Below, in pieces: positions 16,149 to 24,560 of a DNA stretch of 31,677 nt. The notes under the pieces are model-generated. The model did not search any database and was not told the DNA's origin. It saw nothing but the letters and a program-made list of their open reading frames with translations. This DNA comes from JAAZIN01 sp964441025 (GTDB taxonomy: Bacteria; Bacillota; Dethiobacteria; DTU022): NCBI GenBank assembly GCA_964441025.1, contig CAYTXG010000019.1, positions 1 to 31,677 of the forward strand, in the 5' to 3' direction. The position numbers and the translations under genes are program-made. Within the stretch, counting starts at the first letter, position 1. Each line of letters begins with the position of its first letter.

Positions 16149-17952
16149 CGGCTTCCCTCCTTACACGAGTAACCTTGATGCTCCCCCGGCGGCACCGCTC
16201 CACGCAGCTGCCGCAGCGGGTGCAGACGGCGGGATCAATGACATGGACTTCCTTGCGCTCACCGCTGATGGCGTTCACCGGACAGACCCGGGCGCAGCGG
16301 GTGCAGCCGTCACAAGTCTCAGGATCAATGGCATATTCAAAGAGCGCTTTGCAGACCCCGGCGCGGCAGAATCTTTCATTGATATGCTCCTCATATTCAT
16401 GACGGAAGTAGCGGATGGTACTCAGAACCGGGTTGGGACAGGTCTGGCCCAGCCCGCAGAGCGCGCTGTCGCTGATGGTAAAGGCCAGTTCATGCAGCCG
16501 GTCCAGATCGCCAAGCGTGCCTCTCCCCCCGGTGATTCCCTCCAGTATCTCCAGCATCCGCTTCGTCCCCTCGCGGCAGGGAATGCATTTACCGCACGAT
16601 TCTTTCTGGGTGAAACTCAAGAAATAGCGGGCCAGGTCCACCATGCAGGTGCCCTCATCCATGACCACCAGCCCGCCCGAGCCCATGATTGCGCCGGCCT
16701 TTGTCAGCGAATCGTAATCCACCGGCAGGTCCAGCTGCTCGGCGGGAATACAGCCCCCCGAGGGCCCGCCCACCTGGACAGCCTTGAATTCCCGACCGCC
16801 CTTGATCCCGCCGCCGATGTCAAACATGATCTCGCGCAGCGAAATCCCCATGGGCACCTCGCAGAGACCGGTGTTGCGAATTTTACCGGCCAGGGCGAAA
16901 ACTTTGGTCCCCTTGCTGCTCTCGGTGCCAATGCGAATATATTCCTCCAGCCCTCCTTCCCGGACAATGAGAGGAATGTTGGCAAAACTCTCGACATTGT
17001 TGATGCAGGTGGGCTTACCCCAGAGACCCGCGTTTGCCGGAAAGGGCGGCCTGGGCCGGGGCATCCCCCGTTTTCCTTCCAGGGAAGCGAGCAGCGCCGT
17101 CTCTTCGCCGCAGACAAAAGCCCCTGCCCCCTCCTTTATATTGAACTTGAAATTAAAACCGTAACCGAGAATATTCTCCCCCACAAACCCATATTCCTCA
17201 GCCTGGGCGATGGCCAGCTTCAATCTTTTAATGGCCAGGGGATATTCGGCGCGGCAATAGATATAACCCTCATCGCTGCCGACGGTCCAGGCGGCAATGA
17301 GCATCCCTTCGAGAAGGGCATGGGGATCGCCTTCAAGAATGCTGCGATCCATGAAAGCCCCGGGATCGCCCTCATCGGCATTGCAGACAATATACTTTTT
17401 ATCACCCGCAGCCCGGTAAGTGAATTCCCACTTCATCCCCGTGGGAAAACCTGCGCCGCCGCGGCCGCGAAGGCCCGATCTCTTGACTTCATCGATTATC
17501 TCTGTGGGCTCCATCTTCAGGGCACGCGTAAAAGCTCTGTAACCACCCCGCATAATATACTCATCAATATTCTCGGGATCGATAATCCCGCTGTTGCGTA
17601 AAACATTGAATACCTGCTTCTGATAAAAGGGTATTGTCTCGTAAAATCGCGCCGGCGCCTCCATGTCTGGCCCTTTGTACAGGAGCCGTTCAACTATCTC
17701 ACCGCCGATGAGATGTTTCTCCACCAGCTCGGGAATATCTTCAGGCGTCAGGTGGCAGTAGAATACTTCGTCCGGGTAGACCACGAGAATGGGGCCAACT
17801 TCGCAAAAACCCGGGCAGCCGGACATGACCAGGCGGCATTTCTCTTTCAAGCCGCACCGGGCCAGCTCTTCTTCAAGAACCTGCTGCACTTTCGCCGAGC
17901 CCGAGGAGAGGCACCCGGTGGCCCCACAGATCATGAGGTGTTTCTCATACAA
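16135..17952 (-). CDS. fdhB: NuoF-like NADH/FMN subunit of the formate dehydrogenase complex
   Basis: 605-aa diaphorase subunit that exchanges electrons between NAD(H) and the iron-sulfur chain. The order is a thioredoxin-like [2Fe-2S] domain (C9, C14, then CPGFCEVGP), the NADH/FMN-binding core with RSGLRGRGGAGFPTGMKW, an SLBB domain, the [4Fe-4S] motif ESCGKCIPCREG, and a C-terminal bacterial ferredoxin domain with two clusters (CDGCTRCARVC, CTRCGSCVERC). The same architecture is found in HydB/HndC of bifurcating hydrogenases. It lies between the eight-Cys gene and fdhA in the same operon and overlaps fdhA by 14 bp. Gene letters differ between organisms. Confidence 0.93.
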   Translation of the reverse strand: MYEKHLMICGATGCLSSGSAKVQQVLEEELARCGLKEKCRLVMSGCPGFCEVGPILVVYPDEVFYCHLTPEDIPELVEKHLIGGEIVERLLYKGPDMEAPARFYETIPFYQKQVFNVLRNSGIIDPENIDEYIMRGGYRAFTRALKMEPTEIIDEVKRSGLRGRGGAGFPTGMKWEFTYRAAGDKKYIVCNADEGDPGAFMDRSILEGDPHALLEGMLIAAWTVGSDEGYIYCRAEYPLAIKRLKLAIAQAEEYGFVGENILGYGFNFKFNIKEGAGAFVCGEETALLASLEGKRGMPRPRPPFPANAGLWGKPTCINNVESFANIPLIVREGGLEEYIRIGTESSKGTKVFALAGKIRNTGLCEVPMGISLREIMFDIGGGIKGGREFKAVQVGGPSGGCIPAEQLDLPVDYDSLTKAGAIMGSGGLVVMDEGTCMVDLARYFLSFTQKESCGKCIPCREGTKRMLEILEGITGGRGTLGDLDRLHELAFTISDSALCGLGQTCPNPVLSTIRYFRHEYEEHINERFCRAGVCKALFEYAIDPETCDGCTRCARVCPVNAISGERKEVHVIDPAVCTRCGSCVERCRRGSIKVTRVRREADVNL

Positions 17953-17991
17953 AATCCTCCAACCTCCCTCTTTCCTTGCTATAGTCGCGCA

Positions 17992-18171
17992 TTAGGCAAT
18001 GACAAAGTGCTCATTTAAAGCTACATTTTCGATAATCGCCTTTCTCTTGGCCGCACAGGCGGCATCCTCGTGGCAGATGGGGCCTTTGATACAGCATTCC
18101 ACAAAATCCTTGCACGGTGTTTCTTTGCTGTGGGTACATTTATCACAACAGGGGTCAATAAAGCGCTTCAC
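17992..18171 (-). CDS. 59-aa eight-cysteine protein in the formate dehydrogenase operon
   Basis: Small gene of 59 aa not matching a family I know. Cysteines are at 8, 9, 12, 20, 26, 27, 33 and 39 (CC-x2-C-x7-C-x5-CC-x5-C-x5-C), enough for two four-Cys metal sites, followed by a helix of about 20 residues with no cysteine. GTG start with GGAGG seven bases upstream. It is 19 bp after the NuoE-like gene and about 40 bp before the NuoF-like gene, so it is cotranscribed. It may be a small electron-transfer subunit, a cluster-assembly or metal chaperone, or a structural subunit (inference). Confidence 0.75.
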   Translation of the reverse strand: MKRFIDPCCDKCTHSKETPCKDFVECCIKGPICHEDAACAAKRKAIIENVALNEHFVIA

Positions 18172-18190
18172 CTTAGCACCTCCAGCTGGG

Positions 18191-18682
18191 CTATTCGTAA
18201 CTGTCGAGAATTTTCTTGATCCGGTCCGGGGTCAGGCGGCCGTGCGGCTGATCATTGATCGTCATTACCGGCGCCAGGGCACAGGCCCCGATGCAGGCCA
18301 CCTCTTCAAGGGTAAATCTCAAGTCGGGCGTTGTCTCGCCCCCCCCGATCCCCAGGATCTCCTCCACCCTTTCGGCAACCTTGGGGCTGCCCTGGATATG
18401 GCAGGCCGTCCCCTTGCAAACCCTGATGATATTCCGGCCCCGGGGGGTCATCTTGAACTGAGCATAAAAAGTAGCCACACCGTAAAGCCTGCTCAGCGGA
18501 ACCTTGATCCGCGCCGCGGTATACTCCAGGGCGGGGCGGGGCAGGTATCCGAAATGCTCCTGCAGGCTTTGCAGAACCGGGATAGCCGTTCCCTGCTTTC
18601 CCAAATAAGGCTCCAGCAGGTCATCGATCACGCTCAAGTCGATCTCCGGCTGCTGAACTGCAGTTGCGCCCTCGCTGCTCAA
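18191..18682 (-). CDS. fdhC: NuoE-like [2Fe-2S] subunit of the formate dehydrogenase complex
   Basis: 163 aa. Helical N-terminal part, then a thioredoxin-like [2Fe-2S] domain with the four family cysteines in VCKGTACHIQG and ACIGACALAP. It works beside the NuoF-like flavin subunit, as HydC/HndA do. The start is put at TTG 18682 because AAGGAGG lies nine bases upstream; the in-frame ATG further up (18721) has no such site and would add 13 residues. First gene of the FDH operon; the gene letter is by analogy. Confidence 0.92.
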   Translation of the reverse strand: MSSEGATAVQQPEIDLSVIDDLLEPYLGKQGTAIPVLQSLQEHFGYLPRPALEYTAARIKVPLSRLYGVATFYAQFKMTPRGRNIIRVCKGTACHIQGSPKVAERVEEILGIGGGETTPDLRFTLEEVACIGACALAPVMTINDQPHGRLTPDRIKKILDSYE

Positions 18683-18800
18683 TCTGGCTAACCTCCTTAC
18701 CTTAATTTGCATGATGCACAATAATCAGATATTCTCTTTTAAGAAGAAATAATCCTGCCAAAAACCGCTGCTGCAGGTTAAAAAGCAGAGGATGTGAACT

Positions 18801-18830
18801 TTGACGGGTTTATATCCCCTTTCCTATAAA
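18801..18830 (+). promoter_or_regulatory. Sigma-70-type promoter of the rhomboid gene
   Basis: TTGACG (18801-18806), 18-bp spacer, TATAAA (18825-18830). A second -10-like TATAAT at 18859 lacks a matching -35. Confidence 0.6.
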
Positions 18831-18893
18831 AACAGCCGGCGGTTCGAAGCGGAAAGGATATAATATATTCAAAATGGAAGGAGACAACTTTTG

Positions 18894-19601
18894 ATGATTC
18901 CCATCAAGGACACAGAACCGCGCCGCTGCTTTCCCGCAGTCAACATCGCTTTCATTTTACTTAATACAGCCGTTTTTATCTACCAGCAGATGCTGCCGCC
19001 GGAGCAGCTTTATGACTTTATCTTCAAATATGGCACCGTTCCCGAAAAACTTACAACCGGCCTCTCCGGACTGATGCAATCCGGCTTCTCTTCCGCCCCG
19101 CTCCTGGCGGCCGCTTTGCCCCTCATCACCGCCAATTTTTTGCACGGCGGCTGGCTCCACCTCATCGGCAACATGCTCTACCTCTGGATTTTCGGGGATA
19201 ACATTGAATGCCGCTTCGGCCACCTGAAATACCTGCTGCTCTACCTTTTCATGGGCGCCGCCGGGCAGCTCTTCCACGTTTTGAGCAACCCCTTATCGAC
19301 GACCCCCCTTGTCGGCGCCAGCGGCGCCATCGCCGGCGTTCTGGGGGCTTATTTCATTCTATTCCCCCGCTCCCGCATACTCACCCTTTTGCCCCTGGGT
19401 ATTTTCATCACCTTTGTTCATCTGCCGGCCGTGGTCTTCCTGGGGTTCTGGTTCATTCTGCAGCTGCTGAATGCCTCGCTGCAGGGAGCGGTGGCAGGCG
19501 TGGAGTCCATCGCCTGGTGGGCCCACATCGGCGGCTTTATCGTGGGCTTGAGCATGGGAATTGCAGCCAAAAAAAGAAGGAGTCCGGAGTACCGCTATTA
19601 G
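18894..19601 (+). CDS. Rhomboid family intramembrane serine protease
   Basis: Membrane-embedded protease of 235 aa with six hydrophobic helices. The catalytic serine lies in GASGAIAG (S143) and the catalytic histidine in AHIGGFIVG (H211). HGGWLHLIGNMLYLWIFGD is the conserved HxxxN helix. AAGGAG at 18878 supports either TTG 18891 or ATG 18894; ATG is used here. The 3' end overlaps the convergent phosphoesterase gene by 4 bp. Substrate unknown. Confidence 0.93.
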   Translation: MIPIKDTEPRRCFPAVNIAFILLNTAVFIYQQMLPPEQLYDFIFKYGTVPEKLTTGLSGLMQSGFSSAPLLAAALPLITANFLHGGWLHLIGNMLYLWIFGDNIECRFGHLKYLLLYLFMGAAGQLFHVLSNPLSTTPLVGASGAIAGVLGAYFILFPRSRILTLLPLGIFITFVHLPAVVFLGFWFILQLLNASLQGAVAGVESIAWWAHIGGFIVGLSMGIAAKKRRSPEYRY

Positions 19602-20293
19602 GGGATCACTGCCACGGGAGCAAAGCCCACACCGTCGGAGGCAACAAAGCGGTAAGTTACACCCGCGCGCTCGCCCTGAAAAAGCTTCTGCCGCCCCTCA
19701 TCATGGATATGGCCGTAAACACAATATCTCACCCCGCAGCGCTCCAGCAGCCCGGTAAAGCCGCTGGGGCTGCCCTGCCTGTTGAAGGGCGGGTAATGCA
19801 GCGCGGCGACGATGGAGCTTTGCCCCGCACCGAGCGCGCTCTCCAGGGATAACTGCAACCGCCCCACCTCGCGCAGGTATATTTTCTCGTCATGCTCGCT
19901 GTCGAAACCTTCTTCACCGGGACAGAGCCAGCCCCTGGTGCCGCAAACAGCCCAGCCCTCATGGGTGAAATGATCATTTTGCAGGGCGCTCATCCCCGGC
20001 GGAAGCGCCGCCCGCACTTTGCTGATGGATGACCACCAGTAATCGTGATTCCCCCTGAGCAGCAGCTTCCGCCCAGGAAGCGCGGCGATCCAGTTCAGAT
20101 CGGGCGCCGCGCCGGGCAGCTGCATTGCCCATGAGATATCGCCCGCCACGATGACCAGATCATCCTCACCGACAGATCGCCTCCAATTGGCGGCGATCTT
20201 TTCGGCATGATCTTCCCAGGCAGGCCCAAAAATATCCATCGGCTTGGGCTGATCATGCGACAGGTGCAAATCGGCTATCGCCCAGATAGCCAT
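19598..20293 (-). CDS. Metallophosphoesterase (calcineurin-like)
   Basis: 231 aa with the full motif series: DLHLSH, GDISWA, GNHDYWW, HYPPF and GHIHD. This is the dinuclear-metal phosphoesterase set. It is probably cytosolic and the substrate is unknown. ATG 20293 is preceded by GGGAGG seven bases upstream. It has a divergent promoter facing the TetR gene, so both may respond to the same operator. Confidence 0.9.
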   Translation of the reverse strand: MAIWAIADLHLSHDQPKPMDIFGPAWEDHAEKIAANWRRSVGEDDLVIVAGDISWAMQLPGAAPDLNWIAALPGRKLLLRGNHDYWWSSISKVRAALPPGMSALQNDHFTHEGWAVCGTRGWLCPGEEGFDSEHDEKIYLREVGRLQLSLESALGAGQSSIVAALHYPPFNRQGSPSGFTGLLERCGVRYCVYGHIHDEGRQKLFQGERAGVTYRFVASDGVGFAPVAVIP

Positions 20294-20320
20294 CAATTCA
20301 CCTCCCTTTTACCATTTTCT

Positions 20321-20349
20321 ATCATACTACTATTATCCCATCATTACAA
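20321..20349 (-). promoter_or_regulatory. Promoter of the metallophosphoesterase gene
   Basis: Minus strand TTGTAA (20344-20349), 17-bp spacer, TATGAT (20321-20326), about 30 bp before the start codon. Confidence 0.6.
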
Positions 20350-20353
20350 AATA

Positions 20354-20369
20354 AAACTATTTTTAGTTT
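20354..20369. promoter_or_regulatory. Candidate TetR operator
   Basis: AAACTA and TAGTTT form a perfect inverted repeat with a TTTT centre. It lies between the two divergent promoters and touches the -35 of the TetR promoter. Binding by the TetR protein is inferred from position. Confidence 0.4.
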
Positions 20370-20395
20370 GCAATTTTGAAATAATATGATACAAT
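20368..20395 (+). promoter_or_regulatory. Promoter of the TetR gene
   Basis: TTGCAA (20368-20373), 16-bp spacer, TACAAT (20390-20395), 55 bp before the ATG. Confidence 0.65.
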
Positions 20396-20449
20396 ATCTG
20401 CATCTATATAAGAAGATGTTACTTTAAAACTGTACCGGGAGGGTTTAGC

Positions 20450-21097
20450 ATGAGCAAAGGAGCCAAGAAAGCTCCGCCGGCCAGGCGCCCGCGCCGCTAC
20501 TTGCGCAGCCGGATCACACGCAATCTAATTCTTGAAACCGCCGAGAAAGTTTTCATTAAAAAGGGTTACGCCAAAACCACCATCGCCAGGATCAGCGAGG
20601 TGGCCAATGTGGGCTACGGGACAGTGTACAGCCATTTCAAAGGGAAGGACGACATCCTCAGCCGGGTGGTTGATAATGTCCTTGATGACTTCTACACCCT
20701 GCTGGATATCGAATTTGCCCCCTCCTCCCTGAAAGAAGCGGAGAAAATTTTCTACAATCTCATGCTGACAGCATTCAACCTGGCCGAGCAGAACCGTCCC
20801 ATCATGAAAGTTTACCAGCAGGCGCTCCGCTTATCGGAAACCATAGTGGAGCACTGGCAAGGGGTCAAAAACCATTTCCAAAAAGTGGCCATGAAATCGA
20901 TCATCTATGCCCAGGAAAAAGGATTCGCCAAGCAATTCAACCCGCAGATCGGGGCAAAGGGTTACGTGCTCCTCGTGGACCGTTTTATCTGGGAAGTAGT
21001 CGAAGAGCGTGAACCCGATGTGGAGCGGCTCTGCACGATCCTGACCGACATGGTTCTCCAGGGTTTCTTTAATCCTCCCGAGAATGAACAATCATAA
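20450..21097 (+). CDS. TetR/AcrR family transcriptional regulator
   Basis: 215 aa. The N-terminal basic extension is followed by the TetR helix-turn-helix (about 25-70: ILETAEKVFIKKGYAKTTIARISEVANVGYGTVYSHFKGKDDIL). The remaining helical ligand-binding domain has no recognisable pocket signature; the overall look is of a fatty-acid or efflux regulator (FadR/AcrR-like). GGGAGG precedes the ATG. No adjacent transport gene identifies its regulon; the divergent phosphoesterase is the nearest candidate. Confidence 0.92.
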   Translation: MSKGAKKAPPARRPRRYLRSRITRNLILETAEKVFIKKGYAKTTIARISEVANVGYGTVYSHFKGKDDILSRVVDNVLDDFYTLLDIEFAPSSLKEAEKIFYNLMLTAFNLAEQNRPIMKVYQQALRLSETIVEHWQGVKNHFQKVAMKSIIYAQEKGFAKQFNPQIGAKGYVLLVDRFIWEVVEEREPDVERLCTILTDMVLQGFFNPPENEQS

Positions 21098-21131
21098 TAC
21101 ATAATACATAAACACAAAGCATTGCTCATCA

Positions 21132-21164
21132 GGCGGGCTGCACCGGCTAAAGGGTCAGCCCGCC
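21132..21164. terminator. Hairpin between convergent tetR and cyclo-ligase genes
   Basis: GGCGGGCT (21132-21139) pairs with AGCCCGCC (21157-21164), with a 17-nt loop. The right arm overlaps the stop codon region of the cyclo-ligase. No T-run, so it is a weak terminator at best. Confidence 0.35.
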
Positions 21165-21730
21165 GTCCGGATTACCCGCTTCTCTGTTACCAGCCAGTCC
21201 ATGCGCCGGTCCCAGGGCTCCACCGGAACCTGCTCCACCAGCTGCAGCTCAAAAGTCAGCGCCACCAGGGGCACACCCGGGCGCAGCCGCTCAAAGAAAC
21301 GATCATAATAGCCGCCCCCATAGCCCAGGCGGTTGCCCTGCAGATCAAAGGCCACCCCCGGCACTATGAGCAGGTCGATTTCACCGGGATCAACGGGACG
21401 CAGCGCCCCGGCCTGCGGTTCGGGTATGCCGTAATAACCCGGGGCAAGATCCTTTTCATAATTGAAAAGCTCCGAGGGAATGAGTTCGCGCCCTTCGTGC
21501 ACGGCCTTGGGGACGAACACCCGCCTGCCCCGGGCGAGGTTATCCCTGACCATCCCCGCCGTATCCACCTCACTGCGAAAAGAGAGAAAAAACATGATCG
21601 CCTGCGCCTCCGGGTAAAACGGCAGCTGCTCCAGCCGCCTCCCTATGGCGCCGCTTTTGGCTGAAATCTCCCCGGCGGAAAGGCTGTCCCGCAGGGCAAA
21701 AATATGCTTGCGCAGAGCACGTTTAGGCAT
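21155..21730 (-). CDS. 5-formyltetrahydrofolate cyclo-ligase
   Basis: ATP-dependent conversion of 5-formyl-THF to 5,10-methenyl-THF, feeding the folate C1 pool. 191 aa, normal family length. Motifs seen are an N-terminal KRALRKHIFALRD helix, the VPKAV strand, the phosphate-binding LLIVPGVAFDLQGNRLGYGGGYYDRF segment and the C-terminal DWLVTEKRVI. ATG 21730 has GGAG six bases upstream, whereas the ATG at 21736 overlaps that site. It is 35 bp after the DUF362 gene on the same strand, so they are probably cotranscribed. Confidence 0.92.
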   Translation of the reverse strand: MPKRALRKHIFALRDSLSAGEISAKSGAIGRRLEQLPFYPEAQAIMFFLSFRSEVDTAGMVRDNLARGRRVFVPKAVHEGRELIPSELFNYEKDLAPGYYGIPEPQAGALRPVDPGEIDLLIVPGVAFDLQGNRLGYGGGYYDRFFERLRPGVPLVALTFELQLVEQVPVEPWDRRMDWLVTEKRVIRTAG

Positions 21731-21765
21731 TGTCATCTCCTTTGAGGGCGCACATTTTCGGGTCG

Positions 21766-22917
21766 TCAGCCGCCCTCTTTCCTGTCCCTTTGCCGACCGG
21801 CAGCAACGAGCTTATAGCGGCGGCTGCCCAGTCCCATCTCCTCGGCATAAGCCAGCTGCACCCGGTAATCGGTTTTCGGATGAAGCGCGCAGAACTTGTC
21901 CCCGCCGGGCTCAAGGGCGCCGGGCAGCGCCGAAAGGGCGATTCCGGCCCGGGCATTGACCAGATCCACCGACGCCTGGTCTGCGGCGACGGGATCTGTT
22001 GTCGCCAGAATGCCGATATCAGGGACAATGGGCAGATCGCTCCAGGAATTGCAGTCGCAGTCGGGAGTCACGTCGAGCAGAAAATTAAAAAAGAGGGCTG
22101 CATCCTTCTTCCCCTCCATGGCGCCGCAGGCAAATTCAACCATCCGCTCAGCCATCTCCGGCAGGGCCGTGCCCCACTGCACCTTGACCGCCTGATGAGC
22201 ACAAGAGATGATACATTCGCCGCAGCCTGTGCATTTCTCAGGGTCGATCCGGGCCCCCCCCTCCTCCCGCAGCGTGATGGCCCCGGCGGCGCACCACTTC
22301 ATGCAGGTGCCGCAGCTGCGGCACCGGTTATCCTTTATCACAGGCTTCACTGCCGAATGCATCCGCTGCTTCCCGGCGCGGCTGCTGCAGCCCATGCTCA
22401 GGTTCTTGATGGCGCCTCCGAACCCCGTCATCATATGCCCCTTTACATGGGAGAGCACAATGAGGACATCGGCCTCCACCACTGCCGCCCCAATCTGCAC
22501 GCTGCTAAAATGCTTCCCCTTTACACCCACATCCCGGTAGCCGCGGCCGCGCAGCCCGTCCATGATGATAAGCGGCGCCTCCACGGTGGCGTAGCTGAAA
22601 CCGTGCTGCAGCGCTGTCTCAAGATGATCCGCCGCATTGGAACGACCGCCGGTATAAAGGGTGTTACTGTCGCATAAAAAAGGTTTACCGCCCGCCTTTT
22701 TCACTTTTTGAACAAGCTCCCGCACCAGCACCGGGTTGATAAAAGCAGATGAGCCCCTTTCGCCGAAGTGAAGCTTGATCGCCACCATGTCGCCCGGACT
22801 GATCATCTTCGCCGCGCCAAGGCGATCAAAAAGAAGCCCCACCTTCTTGACCAGGCTCTCATGGTGAGACTGCGCCCGCCGGTCTGCAAAATATACTTCT
22901 GAAACAGAGATGGTCAC
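21766..22917 (-). CDS. DUF362 protein with two [4Fe-4S] ferredoxin motifs
   Basis: 383 aa. An N-terminal DUF362 domain (about 1-190; KLHFGERG, FLCDSNTLYTG, SHVKGHMMTGFGGAIKNLSMG) is followed by a bacterial ferredoxin module with CRSCGTCMKWC and CTGCGECIISC, and a C-terminal DUF362 part (CNSWSDLPIVPDIGILATTDPVAADQASVDLV). The family is widespread in anaerobes and poorly characterised; a redox or metal-cofactor role is likely. GTG start 22917 follows a G-rich site. No other in-frame start is available nearby. Confidence 0.88.
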   Translation of the reverse strand: MTISVSEVYFADRRAQSHHESLVKKVGLLFDRLGAAKMISPGDMVAIKLHFGERGSSAFINPVLVRELVQKVKKAGGKPFLCDSNTLYTGGRSNAADHLETALQHGFSYATVEAPLIIMDGLRGRGYRDVGVKGKHFSSVQIGAAVVEADVLIVLSHVKGHMMTGFGGAIKNLSMGCSSRAGKQRMHSAVKPVIKDNRCRSCGTCMKWCAAGAITLREEGGARIDPEKCTGCGECIISCAHQAVKVQWGTALPEMAERMVEFACGAMEGKKDAALFFNFLLDVTPDCDCNSWSDLPIVPDIGILATTDPVAADQASVDLVNARAGIALSALPGALEPGGDKFCALHPKTDYRVQLAYAEEMGLGSRRYKLVAAGRQRDRKEGG

Positions 22918-23041
22918 CCCTCCCCCCGGATATATTCAAAATATTACCCGCCCGCCGCCCTCTTCCCCCCTTGCCAAGCCGTCCTTACCCGCCCCCTGTC
23001 AAAGGACCCGGGGCCGGCTTTAGCCGCACCGGTCAGCCGCC

Positions 23042-24523
23042 CTAGTAAGCCCTGGCGAAATAGACCACCTCGGCTGCCTTGCGCCCGCAAACAATGCAGT
23101 TCTCATGCTCCCTTTCCCTTTCAAAGGGAATGCAGCGGATGGTGGCCTTGCTCTCTTCCTTTGCCTTGAGTTCGCATTCCTCGCGGCCGCACCACGAAGC
23201 CGTGAAAAAGCCGCGCTCGCGCTCCATTACCTGCAGAAACTCGCGGTAGTCGCTGCCGCTGCGCGTGTGCTCCTGCATAAACTGCAGCGCCCGCCGGTAA
23301 AGATCACCCTGCAGCTCTTCCAACAGAAGCGGCAGCCTGCCGGGCAGCTCCGCCCAGGAGACGGTCTCCTTTGCTCCACTGTCGCGGCGCACCAGGACAA
23401 CCTGCTCCGCAGCCAGATCGCGGGGCCCCAGCTCTATGCGCAGCGGCACCCCCTTCATCTCCCACTCGTTGAACTTCCAGCCCGGCGTATAGCCCTCGCG
23501 GTCGTCGAGCTGAAGGCGGATGCCCGCTTTCTGCAGCGCCCCTGCCAGGTTGCGGGCCGCCCCAAGCACCTCGCCGCGGGCCTTCCTGGAGATGATGGGC
23601 ACCATCACCGCCTGCAGCGGCGCCACCCGCGGCGGCAGTATCAGGCCACGGTCATCGCCGTGCACCATGATCAGCGCGCCGATCAGGCGCGTGGAGACCC
23701 CCCAGGAAGTCTGCCACACATGCTTCAGCGAGTCATCTTGATCCAGGTAGGTGATATCGAAGACCCGGGCAAAATGCTGCCCCAGGTTATGCGAGGTGCC
23801 CGCCTGCAGCGCCCGGCCATCGCGCATCAAGGCTTCAACCGTATAAGTGCGCAGGGCGCCGGCAAATCTCTCCCGCTCCGACTTGCGACCGGCAATCACC
23901 GGGATCGCCATTTCGTTTTCCAAAAAATCCTGGTAAACGCCGAGCATCTTCAGCGTCTCGGCCTCCGCCTCCTCCTCGGTGCGATGGCAGGTATGACCCT
24001 CCTGCCACAGGAACTCGGAGGTGCGCAGGAAAGGCCGGGTTACCTTCTCCCAGCGAACCACATTGCACCACTGGTTGATCAGCAGCGGCAGATCGCGCCA
24101 TGACTGGATCCAGCGGGAGTAGAAATCGCAGATGATCGCCTCAGAGGTGGGCCGCACCACCAGCGGCTCGCTGAGCTTCTCACCGCCGCCCTGCGTTACC
24201 AGGGCCACCTCGGGGGCAAAGCCCTCCACATGCTCCGCCTCTTTTTGCAGCAGCTCCTGTGGAATGAAGAGAGGGAAATAGGCATTCTGATGGCCCGTCT
24301 CCTTGAACCGACCGTCCAGAAGCTCCTGCATCTTCTCCCAGATGGCGTACCCGTAAGGGCGTATCGCCATGCACCCCTTCACCGGCGCATAGTCCATCAG
24401 CTCGGTCTTCAAGACCACATCAATATACCACTGCGAATAATCCACCGCCTGCGGGGTGATCTCCTTGACGTATTCTTTTTCCCCGCCCCGCCCTTTTTGG
24501 GTGGAACTGTCCTTCTGCTCCAT
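23042..24523 (-). CDS. proS: Prolyl-tRNA synthetase, archaeal/eukaryotic-type
   Basis: Charges tRNA-Pro. 493 aa. Class II motifs are present (motif 2 WCNVVRWEK, TSE at VVRPTSEAI). Unlike the ~570-aa bacterial form it lacks the INS editing insertion and has a C-terminal zinc-binding domain with the cysteine pairs CGREEC and CIVCG, ending in the conserved tyrosine (FARAY). ATG 24523 is used, with AAAGGA nine bases upstream; the frame runs open to 24601 with weaker starts. The promoter is at 24561-24589 and no T-box leader is seen. Confidence 0.93.
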   Translation of the reverse strand: MEQKDSSTQKGRGGEKEYVKEITPQAVDYSQWYIDVVLKTELMDYAPVKGCMAIRPYGYAIWEKMQELLDGRFKETGHQNAYFPLFIPQELLQKEAEHVEGFAPEVALVTQGGGEKLSEPLVVRPTSEAIICDFYSRWIQSWRDLPLLINQWCNVVRWEKVTRPFLRTSEFLWQEGHTCHRTEEEAEAETLKMLGVYQDFLENEMAIPVIAGRKSERERFAGALRTYTVEALMRDGRALQAGTSHNLGQHFARVFDITYLDQDDSLKHVWQTSWGVSTRLIGALIMVHGDDRGLILPPRVAPLQAVMVPIISRKARGEVLGAARNLAGALQKAGIRLQLDDREGYTPGWKFNEWEMKGVPLRIELGPRDLAAEQVVLVRRDSGAKETVSWAELPGRLPLLLEELQGDLYRRALQFMQEHTRSGSDYREFLQVMERERGFFTASWCGREECELKAKEESKATIRCIPFEREREHENCIVCGRKAAEVVYFARAY

Positions 24524-24560
24524 CAAAACCCATCCTTTCATGCAAGAATCTCGTTGCCTC

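Noticed and set aside
15865..17601. A 578-codon plus-strand open frame opposite the NuoF-like gene
   Set aside because: It is antisense to a gene with complete family motifs, has an atypical composition (Gly/Ala/His-rich) and no ribosome binding site; a shadow of high-GC codons.
18745..18761. A sigma-54-like TTGGCAGGATTATTTCT upstream of the formate dehydrogenase operon
   Set aside because: The -24 part lacks the C of GGCAC and the -12 lacks the essential GC; not accepted as a promoter.
22918..23041. Terminator after proS in the GC-rich gap
   Set aside because: Partial GGCT/AGCC pairing exists but there is no T-run and the stem is not continuous.
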